DNA of 64,000 nt from an uncultured Dehalococcoidia bacterium (GTDB taxonomy: Bacteria; Chloroflexota; Dehalococcoidia; Lucifugimonadales; Lucifugimonadaceae). Numbering within the stretch: the first letter of the stretch is position 1; the number at the start of each line of letters is the position of its first letter. A model generated the notes under the pieces. The model ran no database searches and was not told where the DNA came from. It worked only from the letters and a program-made list of their open reading frames with translations. This document shows positions 8,622-18,875 of the stretch, in pieces. The position numbers and the translations under genes were made by a program. Location: the NCBI GenBank assembly GCA_913048295.1, contig CAJWWK010000004.1:23803-87802 (forward strand). The letters are read 5' to 3'.

Positions 8622-9935
8622 ATGACGACCAACACAGAATTCGCAAACGTAACCGAAGAACTCGAGTGGCGGGGGGCGTTATTCGATGCAACTCCCGGTG
8701 CGGCGCACGTGCTCGCCACGGAAAAAGTGACCTGCTACAACGGTTTTGACCCCTCTGCAAGCAGTCTTCACATTGGCAGTCTTGTGCCGATCATGGGGCT
8801 GGTCCGCCTGCAGCGCCACGGGCACACGCCGATTGCGCTTGTCGGGGGCGGGACCGGGATGATCGGCGACCCGTCGTTCCGCGCCGAAGAGCGTAAGTTG
8901 ATGGGAATCGACCAGATCGACGAGAATGTCGAGGCGATTCGCCTTCAGCTGGAGCCGTTTCTCGATTTCAAGGCGAGTTCGAACCCGGCCCGGATGGTCA
9001 ACAATGCCGACTGGCTGCGCAAGACCAACCTGCTGGATTTTCTGCGCGATATCGGCAAGCACTTTACGGTCAACACGATGATGGGCCGCGAGTCCGTGAA
9101 GGGCCGGTTCGGTCGGGACAGCGGAATTTCGTTCACCGAGTTCAGCTACCAGTTGCTGCAGGCCTACGATTTCCTGAGGCTGTACGAGATAGACAAATGC
9201 GGGTTTCAGGCCGGTGGAAGCGACCAGTGGGGCAATATTCTCGGCGGCGTCGACCTGATTCGCCGGATCCATGGTGCCGATTCTGACGGGCTGCCGCGGG
9301 CGCACGGCATCGCCTACCCGCTTGTGATCACCGCGAGCGGCGAGAAGTTCGGAAAATCGGCCGGCAACGCCCCAACGCTCGACCCAAAGCAGACATCGCC
9401 GTACCGGCTCTACCAGTTCTTCCTGAACGTGGCCGATGCCGACGCTGTTCCTTATCTGAAGCTGTTTACGCTGCTCAACCAGTTGCAGATTGGCGAGCTG
9501 GACGTTGCCGTGAAGACCGAGCCCGGGAAGCGGGAGGCGCAGAGGAAGCTTGCAGAAGAGGTGACGCAGACCGTTCATGGCCAGGGTGGATTGGACCAGG
9601 CCCTGCGAGTGACACGCGCCTTCTTCGGGGGCGACATTGCTGGCCTTTCGGCCGATGAGATGGAAGATGTGCTGGATGGTTCTTCAGTTACCGAGATTCG
9701 CCGTGACGAGTTGTCGGGGGAAGGGATCCGGTTCTCGGAACTGGCGGTGAAGGCCGCTGCCGGGAAGTCGGGTGGCGATGTGCGGCGCACGGTTGAGCAG
9801 GGCGGGATGTACCTGAACGGTGAGCGAGTTGAGAATGCCGACCGCGCCGTGGTGCTGGGCGATCTCGTCGAAGGACGGCTGCTGGTTATACGCCGGGGCC
9901 GCAAGAGCTACTCGCTGGTGAAGCTGGCCGATTAG
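8622..9935 (+). CDS. tyrS: tyrosyl-tRNA synthetase
   Basis: TyrS charges tRNA-Tyr. The 437-residue class I synthetase has the HIGH-like motif in SSLHIGSL, GGTGMIGDPS, the tyrosine-recognition segment YQLLQAYDFL, GGSDQWGNI, and the KMSKS-type motif KFGKSAGN. An S4-like RNA-binding domain ends the protein (GMYLNGERVENADRAV). The TyrRS layout is that of the E. coli/Bacillus bacterial type. It follows ribF by 79 bp. I looked for a T-box leader in this gap and saw none. Confidence 0.97.
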   Translation: MTTNTEFANVTEELEWRGALFDATPGAAHVLATEKVTCYNGFDPSASSLHIGSLVPIMGLVRLQRHGHTPIALVGGGTGMIGDPSFRAEERKLMGIDQIDENVEAIRLQLEPFLDFKASSNPARMVNNADWLRKTNLLDFLRDIGKHFTVNTMMGRESVKGRFGRDSGISFTEFSYQLLQAYDFLRLYEIDKCGFQAGGSDQWGNILGGVDLIRRIHGADSDGLPRAHGIAYPLVITASGEKFGKSAGNAPTLDPKQTSPYRLYQFFLNVADADAVPYLKLFTLLNQLQIGELDVAVKTEPGKREAQRKLAEEVTQTVHGQGGLDQALRVTRAFFGGDIAGLSADEMEDVLDGSSVTEIRRDELSGEGIRFSELAVKAAAGKSGGDVRRTVEQGGMYLNGERVENADRAVVLGDLVEGRLLVIRRGRKSYSLVKLAD

Positions 9936-10255
9936 GGGCGGGTATTCTGCGAGATGACCGAAGGCAAGTTCGGCATTTCGGAGACCTGTCAGCTGCTGAG
10001 GTCCCTCCGCTCCGGTCGGGAAATCTACTTTCTTTGAGGTCGAACGCGGGGTCGCTCTCACAACCGTCTAAGCCGGGCAAACGCGTCGAACGCCCCGGAT
10101 AGAGGATGATCGTCGATGTAAGGCCAACAACAAAGCGCCCACCGTTGCCGTAACAAATAGTGATGGCAGTCAGAGGGCGCTCTGCTGCGAGACAGCAGTG
10201 GGAACTTGCCGTAATGCCCGCGAAATGAATCAGGGCATGCCGTGGCTGGCTGCAC
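9936..10255. other. intergenic region with no intact gene
   Basis: About 320 bp after tyrS carry no convincing coding frame on either strand. A small hairpin (CTGCTG CGAGA CAGCAG) lies at about 10181-10197. The stretch probably once held the missing N-terminal part of the oxidoreductase remnant that follows, but I could not recognise any of it. Confidence 0.35.
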
Positions 10256-10525
10256 ATGGCGACCGGCGGGGTGATCAAGGTGATCGCCGATCAGCAGACC
10301 GGTGTTTTGCTTGGGGCGACGGCTTGCGGTCCTACTACCGCCGAAATACTGGGCATGCTCACTCTCGCAGTGCATAAGCGCATCGTGCTGGACGATCTGC
10401 GGAGCACGATCTATGCCTTCCCCACTTTCTACGGCGGGGTAAGAGAGGCGATCGGGGCCTACGCACACGGCGTGACGACGGTCCTCGATCCCGAGTACGC
10501 GGGCTTCAGGCCGGTCGAAGGCTGA
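10229..10525 (+). pseudogene. C-terminal remnant of a pyridine nucleotide-disulfide oxidoreductase
   Basis: Only the C-terminal dimerisation domain of a flavoprotein disulfide reductase (mercuric reductase/dihydrolipoamide dehydrogenase family) is present, about 89 residues from ATG 10256. Recognisable pieces are GVIKVIAD, TGVLLGATACGPTTAEI, the AVHKRIVLDDL helix and the FPTFYGGVREAI stretch before the C-terminus. The FAD- and NAD-binding domains and the redox CxxxxC motif are missing. A stop (10226-10228) closes the frame upstream. The intact family is around 450-480 residues, so this is a 5'-deleted relic, unless the fragment was recruited for another use. Confidence 0.75.
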
Positions 10526-10704
10526 GGAAAAGCGGTCGTTCACTTCCAGTGGGAGGGCGTCGCCCTGACTAACTCCCCGCGGTCTGAGCCGGGGCTGTTG
10601 GCGGTTTATTTGAGTGCTCGGAGTTAGAATATTTTGTGACCGTTTGTGGAATTGACCACTTATTGGTATTCCCTACTTGAATCCCGTATGAACGGAGTGC
10701 TCCG

Positions 10705-11805
10705 TTGAGCAGCCAGAGTCAGCCTAACCTTCGAATTCCCGGCCCGGTGCCGTTGCCCGACGACGTTCTCGAACTCGCCGGCTCGCAGATGATCAACCAC
10801 CGCGGGCCCCAGTACGCAGGCATGCTGGACCGAATGACGGCGAACCTGAAGACGGTGATGATGACTGCGAACGATGTCTACTTCATCACGTCGTCGGGAA
10901 CGGGTGCGATGGAAACGGCCGTGGTGAACACGATTTCGCCTGGCGACCGGGTGCTTTCGATCATCATCGGTGCGTTCGGTGAGCGGTTCGCCGAGATCGC
11001 CGATGCCTACGGAGCGGACGTCACCCGTCTCGTCTTCGATCTCGGGCAGGCTGCCGATCTCGACCGAGTGCGAGAGGCCATTCGCGGTATTTCCGACCTG
11101 AGAGCGGTCGTTTTCACCCACAACGAGAGTTCGACCGGCGTTTCCAACCCGCTTGAAGACCTGTGCATGGTGATTCACGAGGAATCGGATGCCCTGATCC
11201 TGGTCGACGCGGTTTCGAGCGCGGGCGGGGTGCCGATATCGGTCGACGCCTGGGGCATCGATGTGGTTGCCACGGCTTCGCAAAAAAGCTGGATTTCGCC
11301 TCCCGGAATATCGATGGTGACGTTCTCGGAAAAGGCGTGGGAAGCGCATTCTCGCTCGACCAGTCCGAAGTACTACCTGGATATCGAGCAGTACAGGATG
11401 TATCTCGAACTCGGCCAGCCGCCGTTTACTCCGTGCCTGCCGGCCATGTACACGCTCGAAGTCGCGCTGCAGTCGATGGTCGATGAGGGTATCGAAAACA
11501 TTTTTGCGCGGCACCACGAGATCGCGCAGCACACCCGTGACGGTGCGAAGGCCCTCGGACTCGAACTGCTGCCCGACCCCCAGTTCGCTTCGAACACGGT
11601 TACCGCTATTCGGCTGCCTGAAGACATCGACGGAAAGGCGTTCCTCGCCAACGTGAGCAAGAACTACAACGTGATACTGGGCGGGGGTCAGAAATCGCTG
11701 GTTGGCAAGATTTTCAGGGTCGGCCATATGGGCTGGGTAGAGAAGTCCCATATCGACGAAGCCCTCAAGGCTGCCGAAGAAACCCTGAAGAGTATGACTT
11801 CGTAA
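10705..11805 (+). CDS. class V aminotransferase, alanine-glyoxylate/serine-pyruvate type
   Basis: This PLP enzyme resembles alanine-glyoxylate, serine-glyoxylate or serine-pyruvate aminotransferases. It has the N-terminal IPGPVPLP motif, SSGTGAMET (PLP phosphate binding), THNESSTGV, LVDAVSS (aspartate to the pyridine nitrogen) and the PLP lysine K194 in SQKSW. The C-terminal FRVGHMGW is also typical. The 366-residue length is normal. The start is TTG with GGAG 7 bases upstream; a short hairpin (AACGGA/TCCGTT) covers this site and could affect translation. It may feed glyoxylate or hydroxypyruvate metabolism together with the hydroxypyruvate-isomerase-like genes elsewhere in the window. Confidence 0.92.
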   Translation: MSSQSQPNLRIPGPVPLPDDVLELAGSQMINHRGPQYAGMLDRMTANLKTVMMTANDVYFITSSGTGAMETAVVNTISPGDRVLSIIIGAFGERFAEIADAYGADVTRLVFDLGQAADLDRVREAIRGISDLRAVVFTHNESSTGVSNPLEDLCMVIHEESDALILVDAVSSAGGVPISVDAWGIDVVATASQKSWISPPGISMVTFSEKAWEAHSRSTSPKYYLDIEQYRMYLELGQPPFTPCLPAMYTLEVALQSMVDEGIENIFARHHEIAQHTRDGAKALGLELLPDPQFASNTVTAIRLPEDIDGKAFLANVSKNYNVILGGGQKSLVGKIFRVGHMGWVEKSHIDEALKAAEETLKSMTS

Positions 11806-11894
11806 TTCTTGATGACGACGGTCGAAGACTACCGGACGTGGTCGAGCCGATCTGGACTCGCTCGTGTCGGCACCTGGTAAATAACGGCGGTTTA

Positions 11895-12758
11895 ATGGGC
11901 GCGGTATTCGGACGGAACAGAAAAGGTTTACTTGCGATTTCACTAGTCGCGGGAATGCTTTTGCTGGCGGTTGCGTGCGGCAGCGATTCGCCTGATTCAT
12001 CGGGGTCTTCCGGGCGCCAGGTGGGTGCGGAACCAACGGTAGTTGCCGAGCAGCCGCCTTCAAGCCCGACGCCGACTCCACCCACTACGACGGCATTTGA
12101 GCCCGCTCCGGCAACAACGACAGCATCCGAGTCCACTCCGGCTACGACGACGGCATCCGAGCCTGCTCCAGCCATGACGACGCTATCTGAGTCCGTTCCA
12201 GCTGCGACGCCGGCATCCGAGCCGGTTCCGGCAACAGCGACAGTATCGGCGCCGGTCGCTAAATCCGATGATGAACTGCCGGTTCTAGTCAATACACCCG
12301 GGCCCGTCGCGATGCTGGCACCGGATTTCACATTGCCGGCCATTGGGGGCGGCGAGTACACCCTCTCGGACTTCCGTGGTAAACAGCCGGTGCTGGTCGT
12401 TTTTTATCGGGCTTACTGGTGAACTTTCTGCAAAAGGCAACTCGGAGAGTTGCAAAAAGCGAAGGCCGAACTCGACGCGACTGGAGTTCAGATCCTCGCG
12501 ATCAGCACCGATAACCTGGAAGGTCCGACGAATTTCGCCGGCCGTGAGGGTTATGAATTTCCGATTCTGTTTACCGCCCTCGACCCCTCGGTCCCGCAGT
12601 TCTACGGGGTGTTCAACCTTTTCGGCGATGGGCTGGCATCCGCTTCGATGTTCCTTGTGGACAAGCAGGGCGAAATCGCGTGGAAGACCATCGGTGAAAA
12701 CTACACCCACCAAATATATGCTGAAGAGATAATTGAGCAGGTCGAAAAGCTGGATTAG
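11895..12758 (+). CDS. selenocysteine-containing AhpC/TSA-type lipoprotein (TGA at 12420 read as Sec)
   Basis: One frame runs from ATG 11895 to TAG 12758 if the TGA at 12420-12422 is read through, giving 287 residues with Sec at position 176. Residues 1-28 are a lipoprotein signal with lipobox LAVAC (Cys28). Residues about 60-125 are a Thr/Ser/Pro/Glu linker of roughly 10-residue repeats. The rest is a peroxiredoxin/redoxin domain: APDFTLPAIGGGEYTLSDFRG, then VVFYRAYW-Sec-TFC, then RQLGELQ. In cysteine homologues the Sec position is the peroxidatic cysteine of WCxxC. Both halves are conserved across the TGA, and a SECIS-like hairpin follows it. It should reduce peroxides or disulfides outside the membrane. 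Selenium genes (selA, selB, selC, selD) are not in the window. Confidence 0.85.
12420..12459 (+). promoter_or_regulatory. bacterial SECIS-like element after in-frame TGA
   Basis: After TGA (12420-12422) the coding sequence folds into a perfect 7-bp hairpin, GCAACTC (12437-12443), loop GGA (12444-12446), GAGTTGC (12447-12453). CTTT (12424-12427) and AAAG (12456-12459) can extend it as a lower stem. A loop that begins with G and lies about 21 bases after the UGA agrees with the published consensus for bacterial SECIS elements (apical loop 16-37 bases downstream, G in the first two loop positions). Confidence 0.75.
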
Positions 12759-12843
12759 GTTCAAATGTCCGCTCAAATACGTCGCCCGGGCGCGGCCTGT
12801 CCGCGGCGCGAAGGGCTGGATTGCTCGTGAGGGTGTTCAGACA

Positions 12844-13500
12844 TTGAACGATTTTTTCGCTTTACTGACCGGTCGAAGATCGTGGACCGTACTGATCGCA
12901 GCGGTCCCGGTCATGTTGCTGACTTCATGTTCAGGTGTTGATGAGTCTGCCGCGAGCCCGACACCCTCACCGGGTCCCCCGGCCGCGGTCTCTGAACCGG
13001 ACGGATCGATCTCATCCCCTGCAGCGGGATCGGACTCGCCGCCGGTCCTGCCGGTGTTTTCGGTTGCGTCGATAGATGGCGAGGACCTCCGGCTCGAGGA
13101 CGTGCTTGGTACTGCGCCGGTGTATGTGCTGTTCATTCCGGGTGCTGATGGCGAACTTGACCGCGCCCAGGTCGGTCAGATTCAAGGCCGGTACCCGGAG
13201 TTCGAAGCGCTAGGTGCCCATATATTTTTGATCGCGTCCGATCTGCCGACAGAAGTGGTCAAGATGCGGGACGAGTTCGGACTTGAGTTTCCGTTGATTG
13301 CCGACCCGTTGAACGTAATCGCCGCAGACTGGCATGTGTTTGACCTGTTTGGTGAAGGCAGGAGCGGGCCGGCCAGCTTCGTATTTGATGCACACGGCTC
13401 GCTCATTGCGCGGCTGATTGCCGGAGAACCGGCGGACCGGCCTTCGGTCGATGAAGTACTCGGGGTGATCGAGGAATCGCTGAGCGCCGGAGGGGTGTAG
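12844..13500 (+). CDS. peroxiredoxin-like lipoprotein lacking the active-site Cys/Sec
   Basis: This is a paralogue of the selenoprotein just upstream: a lipoprotein signal (lipobox LLTSC), a Ser/Pro-rich linker, and a thioredoxin-fold AhpC/TSA-like domain with matching blocks (VYVLFIPG for VLVVFYRA, FDLFGEGRSGPASFVFD for FNLFGDGLASASMFLVD). The catalytic segment is changed: where the neighbour has Sec-x-x-Cys this protein has Gly-x-x-Asp, and the mature domain contains no cysteine. It cannot act as a normal thiol peroxidase and may be a structural or binding partner. TTG 12844, with GAGGG 10 bases upstream, is the best start; the frame is open further 5' and overlaps the previous gene. Confidence 0.75.
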   Translation: MNDFFALLTGRRSWTVLIAAVPVMLLTSCSGVDESAASPTPSPGPPAAVSEPDGSISSPAAGSDSPPVLPVFSVASIDGEDLRLEDVLGTAPVYVLFIPGADGELDRAQVGQIQGRYPEFEALGAHIFLIASDLPTEVVKMRDEFGLEFPLIADPLNVIAADWHVFDLFGEGRSGPASFVFDAHGSLIARLIAGEPADRPSVDEVLGVIEESLSAGGV

Positions 13501-13510
13501 GCGCGAAACG

Positions 13511-14806
13511 CTACAGGCGCTCGCCGAACTGCTGAATCACTGCACCTGCCGGGGGTTTCGGGAAGAAGTTGGTGGCCTTGGGCGGCAGGCGCCATCCACG
13601 CGTCACGATCGCCACGAACTCGGGAAGCGGTACCGGTCGCATGATGATCGCAAACCTGGCTTCGCCGCTATCGACCTGCCGTGCAATCAGGCCCGCGTCG
13701 TGGTGCGGGCTAATGACCTGTTCTTCGCGCGCCTCGGAAATCACCGGCCGGATAATCAGCGAGTGGAGGCGAGAATACTCCGAATTCTCCAGTGCGTTGT
13801 TGGGGGGTGGCGGGGCTTTCATGCGTGCGACATGGAACTTTCCGGGCTCTTTGCCGAAGAGTCCGAAAACAACCTCGTCGCCCTCTCTTTCGCCGAGCGC
13901 AACTGCAAAGGCCTCGATCTTCTCGGCGGTCGGCTGCCCTGCCGGCGGGGTCCACTCTTCCAGTTCGCACGTGCTTTTAAACGAGTCGATCAGGCCGGAA
14001 ATTTCGTCGGCAGTGGCCGTTTCAACCACGCGGTGGTAGCCGCGTGTGATCAGCCCCGGTTCGTCGAATGAAACCATCATCATTATCCTAAAATTGATCG
14101 ATTCGTCATGACCGACCTCTCTTTCCGCCCGCACACCGCTGCGATAGCGCAGGGCCGCCTCGTAGCGATGGTGGCCGTCGGCGATAAACATCTCGGAATC
14201 TGCGAGTGCCCTCTGGAGGACCCCGATGGTCCCCGGATCCGAAACGCGCCAGAGCCGGAGTTGCGGCATGTCGGGCGGTGTGAAGACTGCAGTCGGTTCG
14301 CCGCCCGCGATGGCCCTGACCAGATTGCCCACGCTTGAGCGCAGGTCATCCCGGTAAATCACCAGCAGGGGGCTGTAGTTCGACTGTGCAGCCTCCATGA
14401 GCCTGACGCGGTCGGCGACCCATTCAGACCGCGTGCCTTCGTGTGGGAGGACAATCTCCTGGTCGTAGTCCTCAAGCCGGACGGCCGCGACGAACCCCCG
14501 CCTGAACAGTTTTTGCCCCTGGTATTCGAACTCTTCTTCAGTCACGTAGATCGACGGCTCGCCTTCGTGCTTGAGAGCGCCGGAATCGAGCCACAGCTGG
14601 CTCGTTTCAGCGGCCTGTTCGTAGGGGTCTTCCGATAACCCGCGCCGTGCCAGTTCGAGCCGGACGATGTTGTATGGCGAGCGGTCGTACAGCTCCTGCT
14701 GGAGCTGGGGGGTGATTACATCAAACGGCGGGCAGATGTGAAGGCTCACATCGCCTGCAACGTCCGGGTTGTACCGCACTGCCCTGAAGGGCTGAATTTC
14801 CGCCAT
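13511..14806 (-). CDS. DUF1015 family protein
   Basis: The 431-residue protein belongs to the DUF1015 family, widespread in anaerobes and Chloroflexota, with no function I can assign. It shows the usual N-terminal FRAVRYN and CPPFDVI, SPYNIVRLEL, and the central FIADGHHRYEAAL (D210-G-H-H-R214), a motif reminiscent of the DGHHR of ParB/SerK-type nucleotide-dependent enzymes. That likeness suggests a phosphotransfer or nucleotide-binding role but is only an inference. It converges on the peroxiredoxin-like gene with a 10-bp gap and stands alone on its strand. Confidence 0.85.
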   Translation of the reverse strand: MAEIQPFRAVRYNPDVAGDVSLHICPPFDVITPQLQQELYDRSPYNIVRLELARRGLSEDPYEQAAETSQLWLDSGALKHEGEPSIYVTEEEFEYQGQKLFRRGFVAAVRLEDYDQEIVLPHEGTRSEWVADRVRLMEAAQSNYSPLLVIYRDDLRSSVGNLVRAIAGGEPTAVFTPPDMPQLRLWRVSDPGTIGVLQRALADSEMFIADGHHRYEAALRYRSGVRAEREVGHDESINFRIMMMVSFDEPGLITRGYHRVVETATADEISGLIDSFKSTCELEEWTPPAGQPTAEKIEAFAVALGEREGDEVVFGLFGKEPGKFHVARMKAPPPPNNALENSEYSRLHSLIIRPVISEAREEQVISPHHDAGLIARQVDSGEARFAIIMRPVPLPEFVAIVTRGWRLPPKATNFFPKPPAGAVIQQFGERL

Positions 14807-14958
14807 GTTTGATTACGATTCACTCGGGCCGGGGGGTGGTGTGTTTACGAACCAACAAACGAGTATAGCGCCGCCATTGCTGCTCACATCCCGCTTGAAT
14901 AGTCGTTGTTATACTCGGTGCACCACTCCGAGAGCTCCATTCTGGTTAACTTCCATAG

Positions 14959-17079
<2,121 letters not shown>

Positions 17080-17194
17080 TCAGCAAGCCGGAGCTTTTGT
17101 ATCGGTTACGCAAACCCAACTGATCGGGAATCCACCCGAGCATGTCTCGATATCATTCGCCAGCGACCAGCTGGACCGGGCCCAACCGGTACGT

Positions 17195-17911
17195 GTGACT
17201 CTTGGCGGGTTTGAGCACCCCGGTGAGGTGATAGTGGCCAGGCAGTGGCGGGGCGATTTTGGCAGGCTGCTAACTGGCGTTTCGATGTTCAGGTTGGTGC
17301 TTCTGTACCCGACTAGTAGGCCAGAGCCGACCGACATTCTGGACGACAGGATTTGCGTGGCGGCACCCCGAATGAAGGGCGGGAGAATTGCTGAGTCGAA
17401 AGCGACGTATCACGTCGATTCGGTGAAGAGCGGCCCGAATGGACGGAGTTCGCCCGGAACTAACGCGAAAGCAGCCGATTTTCGTTCCCTGCGCGAGGTC
17501 CGCCGAAGTAACGTTTCCTCAAGTGATCCCGGTCTGGGCCGGCTGGCCTCGACACTTGCTAACTACGAATCCCAGGTAAACGCTTCGGTGGCCGCCGATC
17601 TGCATAAAATGTGGAAATCGGGGGTAGTGGTCACTTCTCTTGACCGGAGTTTATCGAGAACTGAGGAACGGGCGGGCCGTGAAATTCAACCCGGTGAGCT
17701 GTTCCAGCTTGATAATCCTGAATCGTGGGTCGAATCTGCTGCTGCCGTACTGGGCGGGGGCATCGATTCGAGCATTACCGGTGATCGGGTCACTCCAGAA
17801 GATGTCTATGACGAGTTACAGGACGGTCGTCTGGCGACATATCCGACAGGTGGAACCGGGTGGCCGGGCAGTTTCGAGTTTGCGATCGTGACGGTTCAGA
17901 AATTCCGTTGA
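17195..17911 (+). CDS. hypothetical protein, start uncertain
   Basis: I do not recognise this protein. GTG 17195 gives 238 residues. The frame is open 5' as far as 17021, overlapping the end of ligA, and the codons from about 17093 onward still read as protein (alternating hydrophobic strands such as FVSVTQTQLI and HVSISFAS). No ATG, GTG or TTG occurs there, so either the start is rare or the 5' end is damaged. The N-terminal part looks beta-rich, the middle polar, and the C-terminal part (EDVYDELQDGRLATYPTGGTGWPG) globular. No signal peptide or transmembrane segment is visible. It lies between ligA and pth on the same strand. Confidence 0.5.
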   Translation: MTLGGFEHPGEVIVARQWRGDFGRLLTGVSMFRLVLLYPTSRPEPTDILDDRICVAAPRMKGGRIAESKATYHVDSVKSGPNGRSSPGTNAKAADFRSLREVRRSNVSSSDPGLGRLASTLANYESQVNASVAADLHKMWKSGVVVTSLDRSLSRTEERAGREIQPGELFQLDNPESWVESAAAVLGGGIDSSITGDRVTPEDVYDELQDGRLATYPTGGTGWPGSFEFAIVTVQKFR

Positions 17912-17985
17912 TCGCCGGACCCCTTTGCCCGGAGTGGTAGGGACGACTCGGCCAGACGATCAATCACACCGATGTCATCGAATTG

Positions 17986-18222
17986 ATGTCTGAGGTAGAT
18001 GAGGCGTTCACGGGTTATTGCGACCGGCTGACGGCAGTGGTTTCAAGCATCGTCCTGGATTCCGAAAACACAGATAGGCTCCAGAAGTTATTCAGGCTCA
18101 ATTCGGCAGGAGATTTATCTGATCTCGCGAACATTCTCGACGATAAGGTCATATCCTTTCTGAACGAACTATCTGGCAACACGAGCGGGAATCTAGACGA
18201 TTGGACATTACCTCACTCTTAG
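17986..18222 (+). CDS. small hypothetical protein overlapping pth
   Basis: A 78-residue acidic, mostly helical protein starts at ATG 17986 (an in-frame TTG precedes it directly). It matches no family I know. It overlaps the first 22 bases of pth, which suggests translational coupling. It could be part of the same unit as the unknown gene upstream, 74 bp away. Confidence 0.5.
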   Translation: MSEVDEAFTGYCDRLTAVVSSIVLDSENTDRLQKLFRLNSAGDLSDLANILDDKVISFLNELSGNTSGNLDDWTLPHS

Positions 18223-18875
18223 AAAAACTCTTTCCGGGGGGCACAGGCGGCGGGTCGGAAGGCTCCCCGTGGATCGTCGTCGGCCTAGGCAATCCGGGTG
18301 CCGAGTACCGCAACACCCGGCACAACGTTGGCTGGTGGTGTCTGGACGAGCTGGTGGGGCGAACGAAGGCCGAACTGAACCGTAAGCGGAAAGAAGTTCG
18401 GTTCGCCGAGGTGAAGCTCGGGGGTGGCCGCGCCGTGCTGGCTTACCCGCGAACGTTCATGAACCGTTCAAGCCAGGCACTTGGCTACCTGATTAACAGG
18501 TTCAAGTCAGGTCCCGAAAATATCCTGGTAGTGACCGACGATATAAACCTGCCGCCCGGTTCTGTGCGTATACGAAAAAAGGGTGGTGCAGGTGGTCATA
18601 ACGGCCTTAAGTCGATCATCACGGCCCTTGGGACGAACGAATTTCCCCGCATTCGCATCGGTGTCGGGACGCCTGAGTTGTCCGGTGTGCAGGTCGAGCA
18701 TGTTCTGGGGACATTCGAGCCTGCAACGCTTGAGCTTGTGAAGACCGCCTCGGTCAGGGCCGCGGACGCCGTTACGATGATCGTTGGCGGCGATATCGAT
18801 AACGCAATGAATCAGTTCAACGGCACTGTAGATGATACAGGCAACGGCAGCGACAAGGGCAACGGCGAATCCTAA
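18201..18875 (+). CDS. pth: peptidyl-tRNA hydrolase
   Basis: Pth releases peptides from prematurely dropped peptidyl-tRNAs. The 224-residue protein has VVGLGNPGAEYRNTRHNVGWW with the catalytic histidine, PRTFMNRSSQAL, the DDINLPPGSVRIRKKGGAGGHNGLKSI block (catalytic Asp and Asn), and FPRIRIGVG. The first 26 residues and a C-terminal Gly/Asn/Asp tail are extra to the usual core of about 190 residues. The start is TTG 18201, inside the end of the preceding small gene; the first conserved residue is near 30. It abuts the following lipoprotein gene with no gap. Confidence 0.95.
   Translation: MDITSLLEKLFPGGTGGGSEGSPWIVVGLGNPGAEYRNTRHNVGWWCLDELVGRTKAELNRKRKEVRFAEVKLGGGRAVLAYPRTFMNRSSQALGYLINRFKSGPENILVVTDDINLPPGSVRIRKKGGAGGHNGLKSIITALGTNEFPRIRIGVGTPELSGVQVEHVLGTFEPATLELVKTASVRAADAVTMIVGGDIDNAMNQFNGTVDDTGNGSDKGNGES

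Noticed and set aside
10660..12081. Long minus-strand frame (473 codons) opposite the aminotransferase
   Set aside because: It is the antisense shadow of a clear aminotransferase gene, a common effect of high GC, and matches no family.
12040..12260. Tandem repeat as a mobile or minisatellite element
   Set aside because: The roughly 30-bp repeats are in frame and encode the low-complexity linker of the lipoprotein.
12420..12422. TGA as an ordinary nonsense mutation splitting the peroxiredoxin-like gene
   Set aside because: It sits exactly at the catalytic cysteine position, both halves are well conserved with no other damage, and a SECIS-like hairpin follows at the right distance.
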